Source: Patiria pectinifera (taxonomy: Eukaryota; Echinodermata; Asteroidea; Valvatida; Asterinidae). Taken from it: a stretch of DNA of 64,000 bases. The stretch lies in assembly GCA_029964075.1 (NCBI GenBank), contig CM057149.1, positions 39,948,900 to 40,012,899 of the forward strand, in the 5' to 3' direction. Position numbers and translations under genes: made by a program. Below the pieces are notes generated by a model. That model made no database searches. It saw only the letters and a list, made by a program, of their open reading frames with translations, and was not told the origin of the DNA. The first letter of the stretch is position 1; the number at the start of each line of letters is the position of its first letter. This document shows, one piece after another, positions 1 through 11,852 of this stretch.

Positions 1-1847
1 ATGCACAGTTAAAAATTGCAGTGACGTGACGATGATGTCATCATGTGTTTTATATGAATTATTCAATTTTTGGACCTTTTACTCATATTTCATCAATGGA
101 ACGTGGTAAATTCGAAATTCTTTTTTGCAAAAGGTTTGTTAGGTCGTAGATAGATACAGAAAATTTCAAAAATGTGTGCCGTCATCATGACGTCATGAAA
201 AAAATGTGGTTTTTTTTACATAGCATAGACACTTTTTGTATAGAATACGCATGTACATGTTCATTTGTCCTGGATGAAACTCCTTTACGGCAGTCATTAA
301 TAAAACGGTCGAAACAGCTCCGTGTTTGTCCACAAACACATTTCTAGTTGACATTTGTTTTTATTAATTTTATTTAAAAGTACACTTCTTTAAACCTTTA
401 CAATTGCCCATGCTTTTTCTGGACAACTGAGGGCACTGTTGCTGTAATGTCATTTCAGGAAGACACTATTCAGTTTATGGGTTTTGTGTTCAAATTGTGA
501 ACCCAAAATGTGCTCATTCATGTCATCGAAACATTTGTGAGAAAAATGTGCTCATTGGCACGTACCAACACAACAACGTATCACCAAAGAAGAGGAAATC
601 TACTTAGTCCGTGGGACAAGGCCTTTGTTTCGCTCGCCACGCGGTCTGGTTCGCAAAATTGTATATAACTTCACAGACATGTAGATTATGGTGTACCATA
701 TTGAAAAAACTTATTCCTCGACCCACAGTTTGTTTCCGAGGACTGAGAAAATCTGGGATAAAAACGCCGAAAATTCTACATGAGAAAAAACATAAGAAAC
801 AGCGCCCCCTATTGACACAGTCAGAAACCTTTTCTCATGCAATGGCTGTCCGACTCCGAGTTCGGGCGGTCTGTTCTCAAGTTGACGCGAGTATTTGTAC
901 TGTTCTCGCGCTCGACGGCGGGGACACTACCCACGAACACTGCACTTTGAGCAGGATCTCACACCATGCCCTTATCCATCGTTGTTTGTAATTATATACC
1001 CGTGTCAAGAACGAGACCCGCCCAAACTCGGCCAATGAGTGCTTGCTAGATGACACTTCTTTTTTTATTATATTCTAGATTTTTGTTATTTCTCATCAGG
1101 ATACCAAAATATCTTCGTTACAGTTTTGTCCAACATGAAATGATCACCTTTTAAATTGCATTAAAGAAATTACATCACATGGGCCCTTTTAAGCAGAGAA
1201 TTTCTTGAATTCATTTCCACTTCTTTTTTTAAATAATTAACAAGAATAAGGAATAAATGTACAGTATGTGAAAGGTACACAGCGAAAAATGCAATAGATA
1301 GGTCAGGAGCAGTGAGTGTGAGCTATGGACAACTAAACAGGTGTACTAATATGTAAATTAAATCACAACTTGAACTGTTTGTATTCACATTGAAACAAGT
1401 GTTTTGTTGATTTTTCATTGCAATTCAATCATGCTTATCCTATACTGACATTAAACTTAAGAGTAACATGGCATTTAAATGCACATTTTATAGTCCTCAG
1501 TACAAAGACATGGTACTTCCTTGTTGAGTACTATCTTGTTATTGTCTTGACATTTTAGTCAAGTCATGTTATTAAGTGGGTGGGTACATGTACATCTACA
1601 TGTACATGGTGGGATACGCATGCACACGATGTACATGTACATGTGTAATAACTGATATCCTGTGATATGCCCCTTGGGAACCATACTGAAATAGATTATA
1701 GTGCACACAGCTTGTGTGCATAACTTCCAAGTCTACTGCCTTTTAGGCTTTAAAAATAAACATATTTTCAGAACGATCCACAGAAGTCAAAACAGCTATA
1801 CAAATTCTCATTTTAGAGCATTCAAACCGTGCTATATTTAACACAGC
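1..1847. other. Non-coding, AT-rich; no gene seen
   Basis: I see no exon or element with clear ends here. The open frame at 611-991 has no recognisable domain and no splice context. A run rich in ACATGTAC words lies at about 1585-1645. If the HUWE1 gene continues leftward, this is intron or lies beyond an unrecognised exon. Confidence 0.4.
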
Positions 1848-1849
1848 TA

Positions 1850-2217
1850 AGGCCAAAAAAAGTCTCCGGTTTCTGGCATGTCTGGTATGGAGCTTGCCCA
1901 AAAAAGTGGTGCGGTGGCCCTTTTTTTTTTTTACCCTTTTTTTTCCCTTCAAATGTCAGCTGATGACTGCAAATGGTGCCCAACTAAACATGGTGCAAAT
2001 ATATGGGAGTCCCGAGAGGCCACATAAAGTTTATTCTCGATCGTAACCCCATCTAAAAACACATTAAAATTGTGCAGCAGCAGGATTCCAGTCAAACCAG
2101 TGAGTTTGGCGGTTTTGAGACATCATCTTTCATTGAAAAAAAAAACGTTTTCATTTTGCAGACGCGCATGGCTACGGCGACGCGCGCATAAAAGAAACCG
2201 GAGACTTTTTTGGGGCC
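1850..2217. mobile_element. MITE with about 25-bp terminal inverted repeats and TA target duplication
   Basis: The left end reads about AGGCCAAAAAAAGTCTCC and the right end, read on the other strand, about AGGCCCCAAAAAAGTCTCC; both continue into GGTTTCT. A TA dinucleotide flanks both ends (1848-1849 and 2218-2219). There is no coding capacity. The TA duplication and short terminal repeats fit a Tc1/mariner-like or related non-autonomous element. Confidence 0.7.
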
Positions 2218-2289
2218 TAATGTAACAGAAAATACTGTTTAAATAAGTCACGTTATGTACAATGTACATGTTCATATAAATATCCTTTT

Positions 2290-2520
2290 TTCCTCACATA
2301 AGCCAATTCGCTATTTCAATGACCCAAGGTCATTCGGGATAACATTGCTGATTTTATGTTATAAATGTGATGTTACGCTCACGCCCATTCTGCTGGTAAT
2401 TTACACACAAGTGTCATGCACCCGCGTTCATGCACCTTCAAAATGTTCGATTATCCCGAATTACCCGTGACCCATATCATTGTGTACACGCGCAGTTGAA
2501 ATACCAAACTGGCTTATTAA
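2290..2520. repeat. Imperfect inverted repeat (foldback)
   Basis: AAGCCAATTCG...TTTCAATGACCC...TTCGGGATAA on the left recurs in inverted, diverged form on the right (TTATCCCGAATTACCCGTGACCC...GAAATACC...TGGCTTATT). No clear target duplication was found. It is probably a worn MITE. Confidence 0.4.
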
Positions 2521-3303
2521 GTTGAAAGTCAAAAGAAGATTTGGGGTTGATGCAGGGTCATTCTTCTTTTGTCATAATGTACAATGTACATGTACATGTC
2601 CATATCAGGGTTTATTATTCACTTCACATGAACACATACCGGTACATGTATGGGTGTCTTCCAATAACAAAACAAAATCATTTGCCGTCTTATTTTGTTC
2701 AGTAAATGGCATCATTTTATAGTGAATACATCACAGGCACAAACTGTAAAGGACATTAGCGAGTGATGCAGCCCGTGAACCAACACGCGCGTACTTCATT
2801 CGTTTCCACTACGCTTTCTGGTTCCAAATGAAGTCACACTTCGGTACTCTATGCCAATTTGAAAGAATTTGAAACTTTATTTGAAATTTGAAAGTTCATT
2901 TGAAATTGAAATAGAAATATTTAGGCCTAAAGATTACTTTTATCTGTTTATATGCAATACAATATAAATGAAGTGCCATGATTTTAACCGTACGTTTGCA
3001 TGAATCACACTTACAGTGACAATTCTATGCCAGTATATAAAGAAACCTTATGTTCGAATAATTCTAATGGCTCTGCATCCACATGTATGTACATCTGCAT
3101 CTTAAATTGAAGCATATCCAATAGCAATGGAGTTTTGGGTCTGTAACAATTGACATGGGATGTAATTAGATAGGACAAGCTGACAAACACTGACTCAGCT
3201 GAAGGTAACATAATACCTTAAAATATGCTCCATTCTACTACACTGATGCCTCATGAACTAATATATTTATATGTAGCAAGCACACCGTAGTTACTAACTA
3301 CCG
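2521..3303. other. No gene or bounded element seen
   Basis: AT-rich sequence with ACATGTA words near 2580-2600. A minus-strand open frame at 3011-3211 was examined as a HUWE1 exon and not accepted. Confidence 0.35.
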
Positions 3304-3305
3304 TA

Positions 3306-4236
3306 GGGCCAATGATTTTCCGTTTCAGAAAAGTGCAAATTCCGTTTTCAAAAATCCTGAATTCTGTTTCAGGCTGAAAAATTCCGTTTCACATTTATTC
3401 AATACATAAAAAGGCATTTAAACATATACCATGTACACAGTAAATAATTCCAAGACGATAATGAAATAGTCGTTTGGTTGGAGCGCGGGAAAACTGCCCC
3501 AAAAGATTTCTATTTTATCAACGGCCGATCAATGTACAGACATAGTATTTAACTTCACCACAGTCAAGTCGTATACTGCACTGCCACTGCCACACACGCA
3601 AGAAACATGCAATAGCCGTACAGGCCAATCCCATGACGTCACACACATCAGCTGGCCGAAACGAAATTCATGTCCGCCATTTTGTTTTCGGGCTAACGTT
3701 AGCGACAAAAATAGGATAGTTTATGCATGGAGGAATAAGAACACACGGTAGATTTTGGACCTAAGCACAACATGCATTTCAATAGAGCCAAAGTTAGATG
3801 TTATACGAATGGTTGATTGATTGAACAGAGAAAAATAAACCCTGATTGAGCAAAAGAGACCCGCGAGAGCGTGCCGTGAGTGTGATGTTTTTCACCGTTG
3901 CGCTGACCGACAGCTACATGTACGGCATGCGTCGGGACTGTCACTCCCATGACTACGCATTCTACGGTAATGATCTCGAAACATTTATTGCTCTGATCTT
4001 GAACGTTTTTGTCCCCCCAAATTCGTGATATAAACACCGCTCATTTGTTGTATGGCTCGTCTGTTCAATCAATCATCAATAATTCGTTTTGTACTCAATA
4101 AATTTAACGAAATTATGTTTTTTTATCAAAAAAATTGCAGAAATTATTTTCTTCAGATTCAAATTCCGTTTTCCGTTTCGAGGAGCAGATTCCGCGAATT
4201 TCTCCGTTTTCCGCGATCGCGGAAAATCATTGGCCC
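3306..4236. mobile_element. Non-autonomous DNA transposon, copy 1 (931 bp)
   Basis: It begins GGGCCAATGATTTTCCG and ends with the inverted CGGAAAATCATTGGCCC, with TA on both sides (3304-3305 and 4237-4238). Internal sequence near both ends is rich in TTCCGTTT. No transposase can be read. A second copy lies at 5681-6618 in the same orientation. Confidence 0.8.
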
Positions 4237-4238
4237 TA

Positions 4239-5678
4239 CTACCGGTATGGTAAGTACCGTAGCAACATATTTAGATAACCTGAAAAAAATCATTAACCCT
4301 AACTCCCCTGCATTTTTGTAATTGCCACCATGTAAAAATTACATACTGCCTCAATCCCACAAATGTCTCAAAAATGCAAAATCCTCCAGCAATCACTATC
4401 AATACATGTATGTGAGGCAGAACCAGTGACATCCTGGAGCAGTGCAGAGGACTTTAAGTATAATCTAGGCCTAAATATATGCACGACAGAGAATAAACAA
4501 TATAAGGTCCGGCCCAAGACCTTGACATAGTACATCCTCCAAAATCAGCCACACTTTTACATTTGAAGCCTCAATCCTGCAAAAGCCTCCATTTTGCAAA
4601 GAGAATTTTGGAGAACTTGGGGAGGTTAGGGTTAAAGGGATATACAACGTAACTCCAGGACATTTTTTTCACTTTGATATTTCCCAAAAACCTAACTGAT
4701 TTGTTTTTTATATGTATTATTTTTTGAATTTTTTAATTTTTCCTTTTTGTATGCGTCCTTTTTATAATTTATATGCAAAGCAACACTGCATTTTTCCCTC
4801 CAGATTCTGACCCTTCAGTTTATGCCTTCTATCATGCCTTCATTAATCCAATGTTGTATGACCCAAACAAGGCACCTACATGTATTGACAAATCTACAGC
4901 TTTTGCCGGATTTCTGCTCTATATGACATCACAACTATTTCATATTAAAGCTGGCTCCGATTGGCTGGTGCGCCTGGTCAAATAACATTTACAAGCACGG
5001 ATATTTCAGATGTGTCTAGTGTGGCTCTGCACACGTGAACTTCTGATCCGCAGACTAGGTGCTAGGGGAGGCCAGGACTGGTATCGTGATAGTTAAGAGC
5101 AATGAAGGAATTAAAAAAAACATAACTGTAGAATAAAATCAACATTGGGACATCGCTTGGACTCCCTTTTTTGAATTTGAATTTGGACATACAATTTTAA
5201 ATTGTTACTGATGTGTTTGTATACATGTGTACATGCAATACAGTTCGACATCGGCACCACATGAAAACCGTGTAACCAACAATTTCACGAACTTACAATC
5301 AGTACTGCGCGCGCATTTCAGACAATGATGCAAAATTGGAAGATTTTCGTTTACACAAACTGACACCCAAGCATGATGTGGCATTACAGAAAGCAGAAAT
5401 ACAGTTTGAAAGGTTTTACATGAATTTGATCCTTCCGTTTACTTCTGGGCTTACACAAAAATTTCATTGAAAGCCATTTTAATTAGTAAAATTAAGGTCA
5501 ATGTCAGTTCGTGAAACCTAAAATGTACAGGGGGGGGGGGCACTCTTTAAGTGCCGCTCTGTGGAGGATGTCAATTTGGATACATACTCTAATTCAACTT
5601 TCAGCAAAATTTGTTAACATCTTGCATCAGGGAATGTAACTTTATGAAGAAAAGCATCAATATCTTCAATTGCAACAA
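4239..5678. other. No gene seen; short G run
   Basis: Sequence between the two transposon copies, AT-rich, with a run of ten G at about 5531-5540. The open frame at 4773-4985 has no recognisable domain. Confidence 0.35.
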
Positions 5679-5680
5679 TA

Positions 5681-6618
5681 GGGCCAATGATTTTCCGTTT
5701 CAGAAAGTGCAAATTCCGTTTTCAAAAATCGTAAATTCCGTTTCAGGCTGAAAAATTCCGTTTCAGGCTGAAAAATTCTGTTTCACATTTATTCAATACA
5801 AAAATTGGCATTTTACATGTATAGATACATTATACCATGTACACAGAAAATAATTCCAAGACGATAATGAAATAGTCTTTTGGTTGGAGCGCTGGAAAAT
5901 TGCCCCCAAAAAGATTGCTATTTTATAAACGGCCGATCAATGTACAACGTAGTATTTAACTTTTCCACAGTCAAGTCGTATACTGCACTGCCACTGCCAC
6001 ACACGCAAGAAACATGCAATAGCCGTACAGGCTAATCCCATGACGTCACACACATCAGCTGGCCGAAGCGAAATTCATGTCCGCCATTTTGTTTTTGGGC
6101 TAACGTTAGCGGCAAAATAGGATAGTTTACGGTAGATTTTTGGACCTAAGCACGACATGCATTTCAATAGAGCCAAAGTTAGATGTTATACGAATGGTTG
6201 ATTGATTGCACAGAGAAAATTAAACCTGCCGATGGAGCAAAAGGGACCCGCGAGAGCGTATCGTGAGTGTGATGATTTTCACCCATGCGCTGGCTGACAG
6301 CTACGGCGCGCGTCGGGACTGTCACTCCCATGACTACGCGTACTACGGTAATGATCTCGTAACATTTATTGCTCTGATCTTGAACGTTTTTGTTCCACTA
6401 AAAGCGTGATATAAACACCGCTAATTTGTTATATGGCTCGTCTGTTCAATCAATCATCAACAATTCGTTTTGTATTCGATAAATTTTACAAAATTATGTT
6501 TTTTTTTATGAATAAAATTGCAGAAGTTATTTCTTCAGATTCAAATTCCGTTTTCCGTTTCGAGGAGCAGATTCCGCGAATTCCGTCCGTTTTCCGCATC
6601 GCGGAAAATCATTGGCCC
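5681..6618. mobile_element. Non-autonomous DNA transposon, copy 2 (938 bp)
   Basis: It has the same termini as the copy at 3306-4236 (GGGCCAATGATTTTCCG and its inverse) with TA at 5679-5680 and 6619-6620. The interior aligns along the whole length with small indels, including a duplicated AAAAATTCCGTTTCAGGCTG-like segment near the left end. It lies 36 bp from a HUWE1 exon. Confidence 0.8.
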
Positions 6619-6653
6619 TACAACAAAAATGTGTGAAACTGGATTCTACTTAC

Positions 6654-6727
6654 CTGAATACATAGACCAAGTTGAGAACAGCAAGAACAGTGTTGAGATC
6701 CGAGGATGACAGTAATGTTGTCAGATG
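6654..6727 (-). CDS. HUWE1: HUWE1-type E3 ubiquitin ligase, coding exon 4 of those seen
   Basis: Read on the minus strand, the exon follows a TTTCAG acceptor and ends at a GTAAGT donor. It encodes HLTTLLSSSDLNTVLAVLNL followed by VYVF and two bases of the next codon (74 nt). This follows the previous exon in phase and matches the remembered vertebrate HUWE1 order (...SRHLYSSIE, then HLTTLLASSD...LAVLNLLYVF). The region is in the N-terminal armadillo-like repeats. The following exons were not recognised before the window start, so this is only the 5' end of a gene that encodes a very large HECT ligase of more than 4000 residues. Confidence 0.9.
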
Positions 6728-7610
6728 CTGAAACAATAGTACAAGAGTACAATAGTACAAAACAGTTGTACAAGAGAATTTATAAATTCTTCCACTTTAT
6801 CAATTTGAAGTAGCAGCTAGGCTTGGGTTAAAATAATGTGTGAATAAACAAGCACAGAATAAGGACCTCTTCCTACCCACTTTATAAATTCTCAATGATG
6901 CTTAATGTTTTTAGTAACAGAAACCTGAAAAGGTACACCGTAATTGCTTACATCCAAGTACATGATGTCATTCAACAGTCTTGCCATCTTGATTGATATC
7001 TTTATTGTGCAAAGCACTGTGGGGTGCATGCAGGACCCTAAAAATTCTTAAGCACTCTTCAAATGCTTTGTGCATAAATAAAATTGAGACCAGATTCCAC
7101 AAAATGGTCTTGAGAAGTTTGTTTACATTATTAGTTTTGTAAGCATTTAAAAAAAAAAGTACTCTTCATTTTGATATCACATACTTTGACACCCTGATGA
7201 ATTTGGACATAATGTGGCTGAAAATGATGGTCGTGCCTATCGATTTCAACTTGTGTATGATTTATTTAAGGACTTGAAATCAGAAGTGGTTCTCGCAACC
7301 CCAGACTCATTTTCTTGGGTTGGGTCACATGTGGCCAAACTAGTAGCTTCCACGGAACGACTCGTAACTGAACTAACCATCTCAATGGTATCACTAGGCA
7401 TTTCAGTGACGTCATGAAACCAGTTGATTTTGCACGCATGCAGCGCTGCACACACGGTCCGATGTGGGAGAAAAAACTTATTAAATCATAACTCCCGTTT
7501 CATTTATACAACGATCACAAACTTTCCCATACATAATAGTGGATATCTCAAGAGACTACCACCGAAAAATCACCGCAAAACAGCAAGTATTTATTAAGAT
7601 ATGATCATAA
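6728..7610. other. HUWE1 intron, no other feature seen
   Basis: Intron sequence between the exon at 6654-6727 and the minisatellite. Short open frames near 7214-7455 exist on both strands but lack splice context or recognisable content. Confidence 0.5.
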
Positions 7611-8618
7611 ATGCAAGGCATTGTCATGGCCGAACAGGCCACACAGTGCAGGAATCCAGCTTGGCCTTGTGTGGCCCCCAGTATGCAAGGCATTGTCATG
7701 GCCGAACAGGCCACACAGTGCTGGAATCCAGCTTGGCCTTGTGTGGCCCCCAGTATGCAACGCATTGTCATGGCCGAACAGGCCACACAGTGCCGGAATC
7801 CAGCTTGGCCTTGTGTGGCCCCCAGTATGCAACGCATTGTCATGGCCGAACAGGCCACACAGTGCTGGAATCCAGCTTGGCCTTGTGTGGCCCCCAGTAT
7901 GCAACGCATTGTCATGGCCGAACAGGCCACACAGTGCCCGAATCCAGCTTGGCCTTGTGTGGCCCCCAGTATGCAACGCATTGTCATGGCCGAACAGGCC
8001 ACACAGTGCCGGAATCCAGCTTGGCCTTGTGTGGCCCCCAGTATGCAACGCATTGTCATGGCCGAACAGGCCACACAGTGCTGGAATCCAGCTTGGCCTT
8101 GTGTGGCCCCCAGTATGCAAGGCATTGTCATGGCCGAACAGGCCACACAGTGCTGGAATCCAGCTTGGCCTTGTGTGGCCCCCAGTATGCAACGCATTGT
8201 CATGGCCGAACAGGCCACACAGTGCCGGAATCCAGCTTGGCCTTGTGTGGCCCCCAGTATGCAACGCATTGTCATGGCCGAACAGGCCACACAGTGCAGG
8301 AATCCAGCTTGGCCTTGTGTGGCCCCCAGTATGCAACGCATTGTCATGGCCGAACAGGCCACACAGTGCCGGAATCCAGCTTGGCCTTGTGTGGCCCCCA
8401 GTATGCAAGGCATTGTCATGGCCGAACAGGCCACACAGTGCCGGAACCCAGCTTGGCCTTGTGTGGCCCCCAGTATGCAAGGCATTGTCATGGCCGAACA
8501 GGCCACACAGTGCCGGAACCCAGCTTGGCCTTGTGTGGCCCCCAGTATGCAACGCATTGTCATGGCCGAACAGGCCACACAGTGCCGGAATCCAGCTTGG
8601 CCTTGTGTGGCCCCCAGT
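7611..8618. repeat. Minisatellite: exactly 14 units of 72 bp
   Basis: Fourteen head-to-tail 72-bp units begin ATGCAAGGCATTGTCATGG (or ATGCAACGCA) and end GTGTGGCCCCCAGT. Units differ only at a few sites: G/C at position 6, the two bases after GTGC (AG, TG, CG or CC), and AATCC/AACCC. Because 72 is divisible by three and the unit lacks stops in most frames, long open frames run through it on both strands; these are not genes. Each unit can fold through GGCCACACAG pairing with TTGTGTGGCC. It lies inside a HUWE1 intron. Confidence 0.97.
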
Positions 8619-10864
8619 TTTCGGGCTGCGTTCGGTCTCAGTCGGATTCACCTCGTGTCGTTATTGACCAATTGGGAAGAGTTTAGATCCACCCTCGGGT
8701 CCTCTTTGGTATTTTCCAGAAGAAGAGCCCATTACTTTCAGCGTGTGTTTAGTGAAAATCAGTCCAGTGGTTCCAAAGTTATGAAAGAGCAACCATTTCA
8801 GCCTTCGGATTTTCCTTGAAGTTGGTTGACCTTTATTTCACAATTAACATCTTCAGTAATTACTTTGGTTATATTTCTTTAATACTATGAACATGATGAA
8901 GGTTTTGTTGATTGTGGATGTAAAACAACTTCCCATTTGACATTTTTGCAAGACCACTTTCCCACTGCAGAACGCCAAAGTAGCAGTTGGCAAAGAGAAG
9001 GTTGGTACATGATTCTGTATCAATGCGTGGTCCACGTACATGTACGTAGTGCAGTTGGAGTTCAGGTTCCCGACAAGTACCAACACGTGTTGTTTTGTAC
9101 TGCTGGTTTTGTGGGGGTTTGTGCGTCTGGATTGCGATCTTTCCATTGTTTTTTGGTTACTTTTTCAACAAATCAAAGGCCAAAATGGCATTTTTAAGTT
9201 GAGAGTTAAGAGATCTGGGAAACATATATTAGGATTTGGAATGGTAAATAAATCGTTTAAGATGCGTTTTTACGCACGAAAAAAACTGCACTTATTTCGT
9301 GATAAAATTGAATCAGGAAAAAAATATTTCGTTTTTTTTTATTTTTGGCCTGTAAATGTAATGTTATTTGCTTAAAACAGTTCAGCATCAAATGGTAGAT
9401 GTTACCTTTACATTGTATCTGGGTTGTTTTTTTTTTTTTGTCTTCTCACCTTCTGCCAAGATTTGACTGTATAGCTGTATGCGCAGGAAGCCGGGATCGA
9501 TCGCTCGCAAGAACCTTGCAAATTAAATGGACCACACTTTCCTCGGTCAGGCAGGTCAAGCCATGCAATACGATCAAGAATGAACTTGTCTTTGACTGAA
9601 CTTGGGAGTTACGCCACAACCAAACTAACAATGACTGGTTTAGAATTTGTTTACCTGTTACTTAAGCATAATTTTAACAGTCTTAAAAAGAAATAAAAGT
9701 GCAATTTCAATTTGCAACCTCTTTAGTTTTCTAAAAACTTTTTCTAAATTAGCAAAATATATTGTGAGGTTTTGGGACATATGCAAATAAGAAAAATTTA
9801 TAATTTGTTCAATATACATCTGCATGTATATGATACAGTACCGGTAGTTTCAGGTTTTAGTGTGGCAACTTATAACTTAATTAAGCTCACAGGGATCAAC
9901 ATTCAACATTTTGTTTAAATTACTTACTTAGTTTTTATACAGAAGAATTAGGATCAAATTCTCAATTGTTCATCTGTACATTCCGTTTGTTGCATGTTTG
10001 TAGGCACAGCATGTGTTACGTACATAGCATGTGGACCCTCAGCTTTTAAAATAATATGGTAATTAATAAGCAACACTTCAAATAACAAATCAATACTTTA
10101 CATTTAGATGTTTTGTAATAACTGCTGCACAACAGAAATTGCCAATAACATTGAATAATTTTACCTGATTTATACACAGCCACGTCAATTGGAAAATAGT
10201 ACTTGTATTAATTATGTAACTTGATGTTTTTGTTATTTACGCAAATACTTTAGCAACACTTGCAATAAGCCAAATCTTCAGTACATGTATCATGTGCACA
10301 TAGAATGAAGAATTGCAATAACATAAAAAAGTTATTTTACTTGGATCATCCACATCAGGGAATATTATCTCTTTCGGGATAATTACTTAATTTCTATTAT
10401 GCAAATTAGTATTGCATTTAAATTGTTTGAATCAAAGTTTGATGGGTGCGTTGTGTTAAACTTTTAAAGGAGACTTAACAATCACTTATAATCCCAAGAA
10501 TGCTTGAAAATCATTAAAAAATTGCATTATTTTGTCAATTAATTATGCAAATTAGTTATTAATAACTAATTTTTTGATATAAATTGTTTGAGATCGAAAG
10601 TCTTTATCCATGTGCCAAATTTGAATGACAGTAAATAAACCGTTAGAAAGTTATGATTGAAAATGCCGTGGTGCTTCCATTCTCTTCGGTGCCATTGTCC
10701 ATATAAAGAAAAACAAAGGATAACCTTTGACCTTTATATCAATTTTTTCTCCAATTTTGTGGTATTAAATTTAACAAATCTCGAGAACCACTTGACCAAT
10801 TTCAAAAAAATAAACACATTGGGTGACTGCTGACGACAAGCTCTTTCCAGATGGCCAGGTTTTG
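8619..10864. other. HUWE1 intron, no gene seen
   Basis: AT-rich intron. Open frames at 8853-9375 and 9399-9631 have no recognisable domains. A CCGGTAC/ACATGTA word background continues. No element with clear ends was found. Confidence 0.4.
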
Positions 10865-10873
10865 CTGCTCTGT

Positions 10874-11593
10874 TAGCCTTGGTCAAGGCGCTAAATGTTA
10901 TTCATCCCGGCCTTGGCGCGTAAACGATATCCTCGCTAGGGCCATGCATTATGCAGTGCATTAAAAATACAGCGCGAACAGCGACCTCATGCGGCCACCA
11001 TTTCTATGCAAATTAGTTGGACCCAATATCGCGCCTTGGTTCAATCGTCAGCAAAAGCTTATGTTTTTCTTTATTTTGCGCTGGATTTCTAGCGCACGAC
11101 CTCGTATGCGGAAACAGATAAGTGAAGGCGGGGCATGTGGAGTGTCCAATCACACCTTGGTAAATCCGGACGTCATCAAATTGTTTTCAGCTAGCTATTC
11201 GCCTTTTGCGGATGTGACAGGAACCACAGTTTTTGTGCATTGGTGCCGTGTGCAGAGACACATAACGTGTCCGTGTACATGTATGGATTATGTACGGTGC
11301 CACGTTTTACTAAGCAAGTTTCCCCGCAACGATCGACCAATAAGAAAACAACATTTAAGGTCAGCTAAGGCTATTAACATAATGAGCACCACCCCCAAAC
11401 CTCACATGGACGATTGAACCAAGGCGCTATATTGGGTCCAAAAAATATAGCATAAAAATAGTGGCCGCGTGAGGTCGCTGTTCGCGCTGTATTTTTAATG
11501 CACTGTACTGCATGCATAGCGCATAGACATTATGACTGCATGCATTACTGCGCTACGGCCGGATAAAAAACAACTAGCGCCTGACCAAGGCTA
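10874..11593. mobile_element. Mutator-like foldback element with 9-bp target duplication (720 bp)
   Basis: It begins TAGCCTTGGTCAAGGCGCTA and ends with the inverse. The inverted arms are long (about 10874-11049 and 11412-11593) and include the shared ACAGCGCGAACAGCGACCTC segment. Both sides carry the 9-bp direct repeat CTGCTCTGT (10865-10873 and 11594-11602). Long terminal inverted repeats with a 9-bp duplication are typical of Mutator-like elements. No transposase is present, so it is non-autonomous. It sits 52 bp past the donor of a HUWE1 exon. Confidence 0.85.
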
Positions 11594-11645
11594 CTGCTCT
11601 GTGTGGGTTATTAAAAAATCACCTGAAATGCCTAGTATCACTTAC

Positions 11646-11852
11646 TTCAATGGAATTGTAGAGATGTCTTGAGAAGCTGTGCTCAATGAGTAGTGCTGTG
11701 AAGTTGAGAATGCTATGGACGAGCTGTTTGAGCTGAACATTACCAGGGAGATCCAGGGCAAGGTGCCATGAGTGATCAGCTGTCGTCTTACAGCCTTCCT
11801 CCAAGACCGAGTCAAAACGGTCCAAGACATCAACCCAGTGGAACAATTCACA
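11646..11852 (-). CDS. HUWE1: HUWE1-type E3 ubiquitin ligase, coding exon 3
   Basis: This is a 207-nt, phase 0-0 minus-strand exon (69 codons) between a TCCTTTAG acceptor and a GTAAGT donor. It encodes [14 protein letters not shown]... and ...[20 protein letters not shown] then IE. The remembered vertebrate HUWE1 N-terminus has CELYHWVDLLDRFD...[22 protein letters not shown] at the same place, so identity is high. HUWE1 ubiquitinates p53, MCL1, histones and other substrates through a C-terminal HECT domain. This part belongs to the N-terminal armadillo-like (DUF908) ring scaffold that presents substrates; the catalytic end is not in the window. Confidence 0.95.

Noticed and set aside
611-991. 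126-codon open frame as a gene
   Set aside because: No domain, no splice context, and its length is within chance for this composition.
3011-3211. Possible next HUWE1 exon on the minus strand (PKTPLLLDMLQF after a GTTACAG acceptor)
   Set aside because: The phase would fit and a few residues resemble the human RTPLLTRLQHL, but a conserved stretch is missing before it and the rest does not match.
7556-8819. Five overlapping open frames of about 340-400 codons on both strands
   Set aside because: They all run through the 72-bp minisatellite and exist only because the unit length is divisible by three and lacks stops in most frames.
10989-11417. 142-codon open frame as a gene
   Set aside because: It lies across the arms of the Mutator-like foldback and has no transposase motif.
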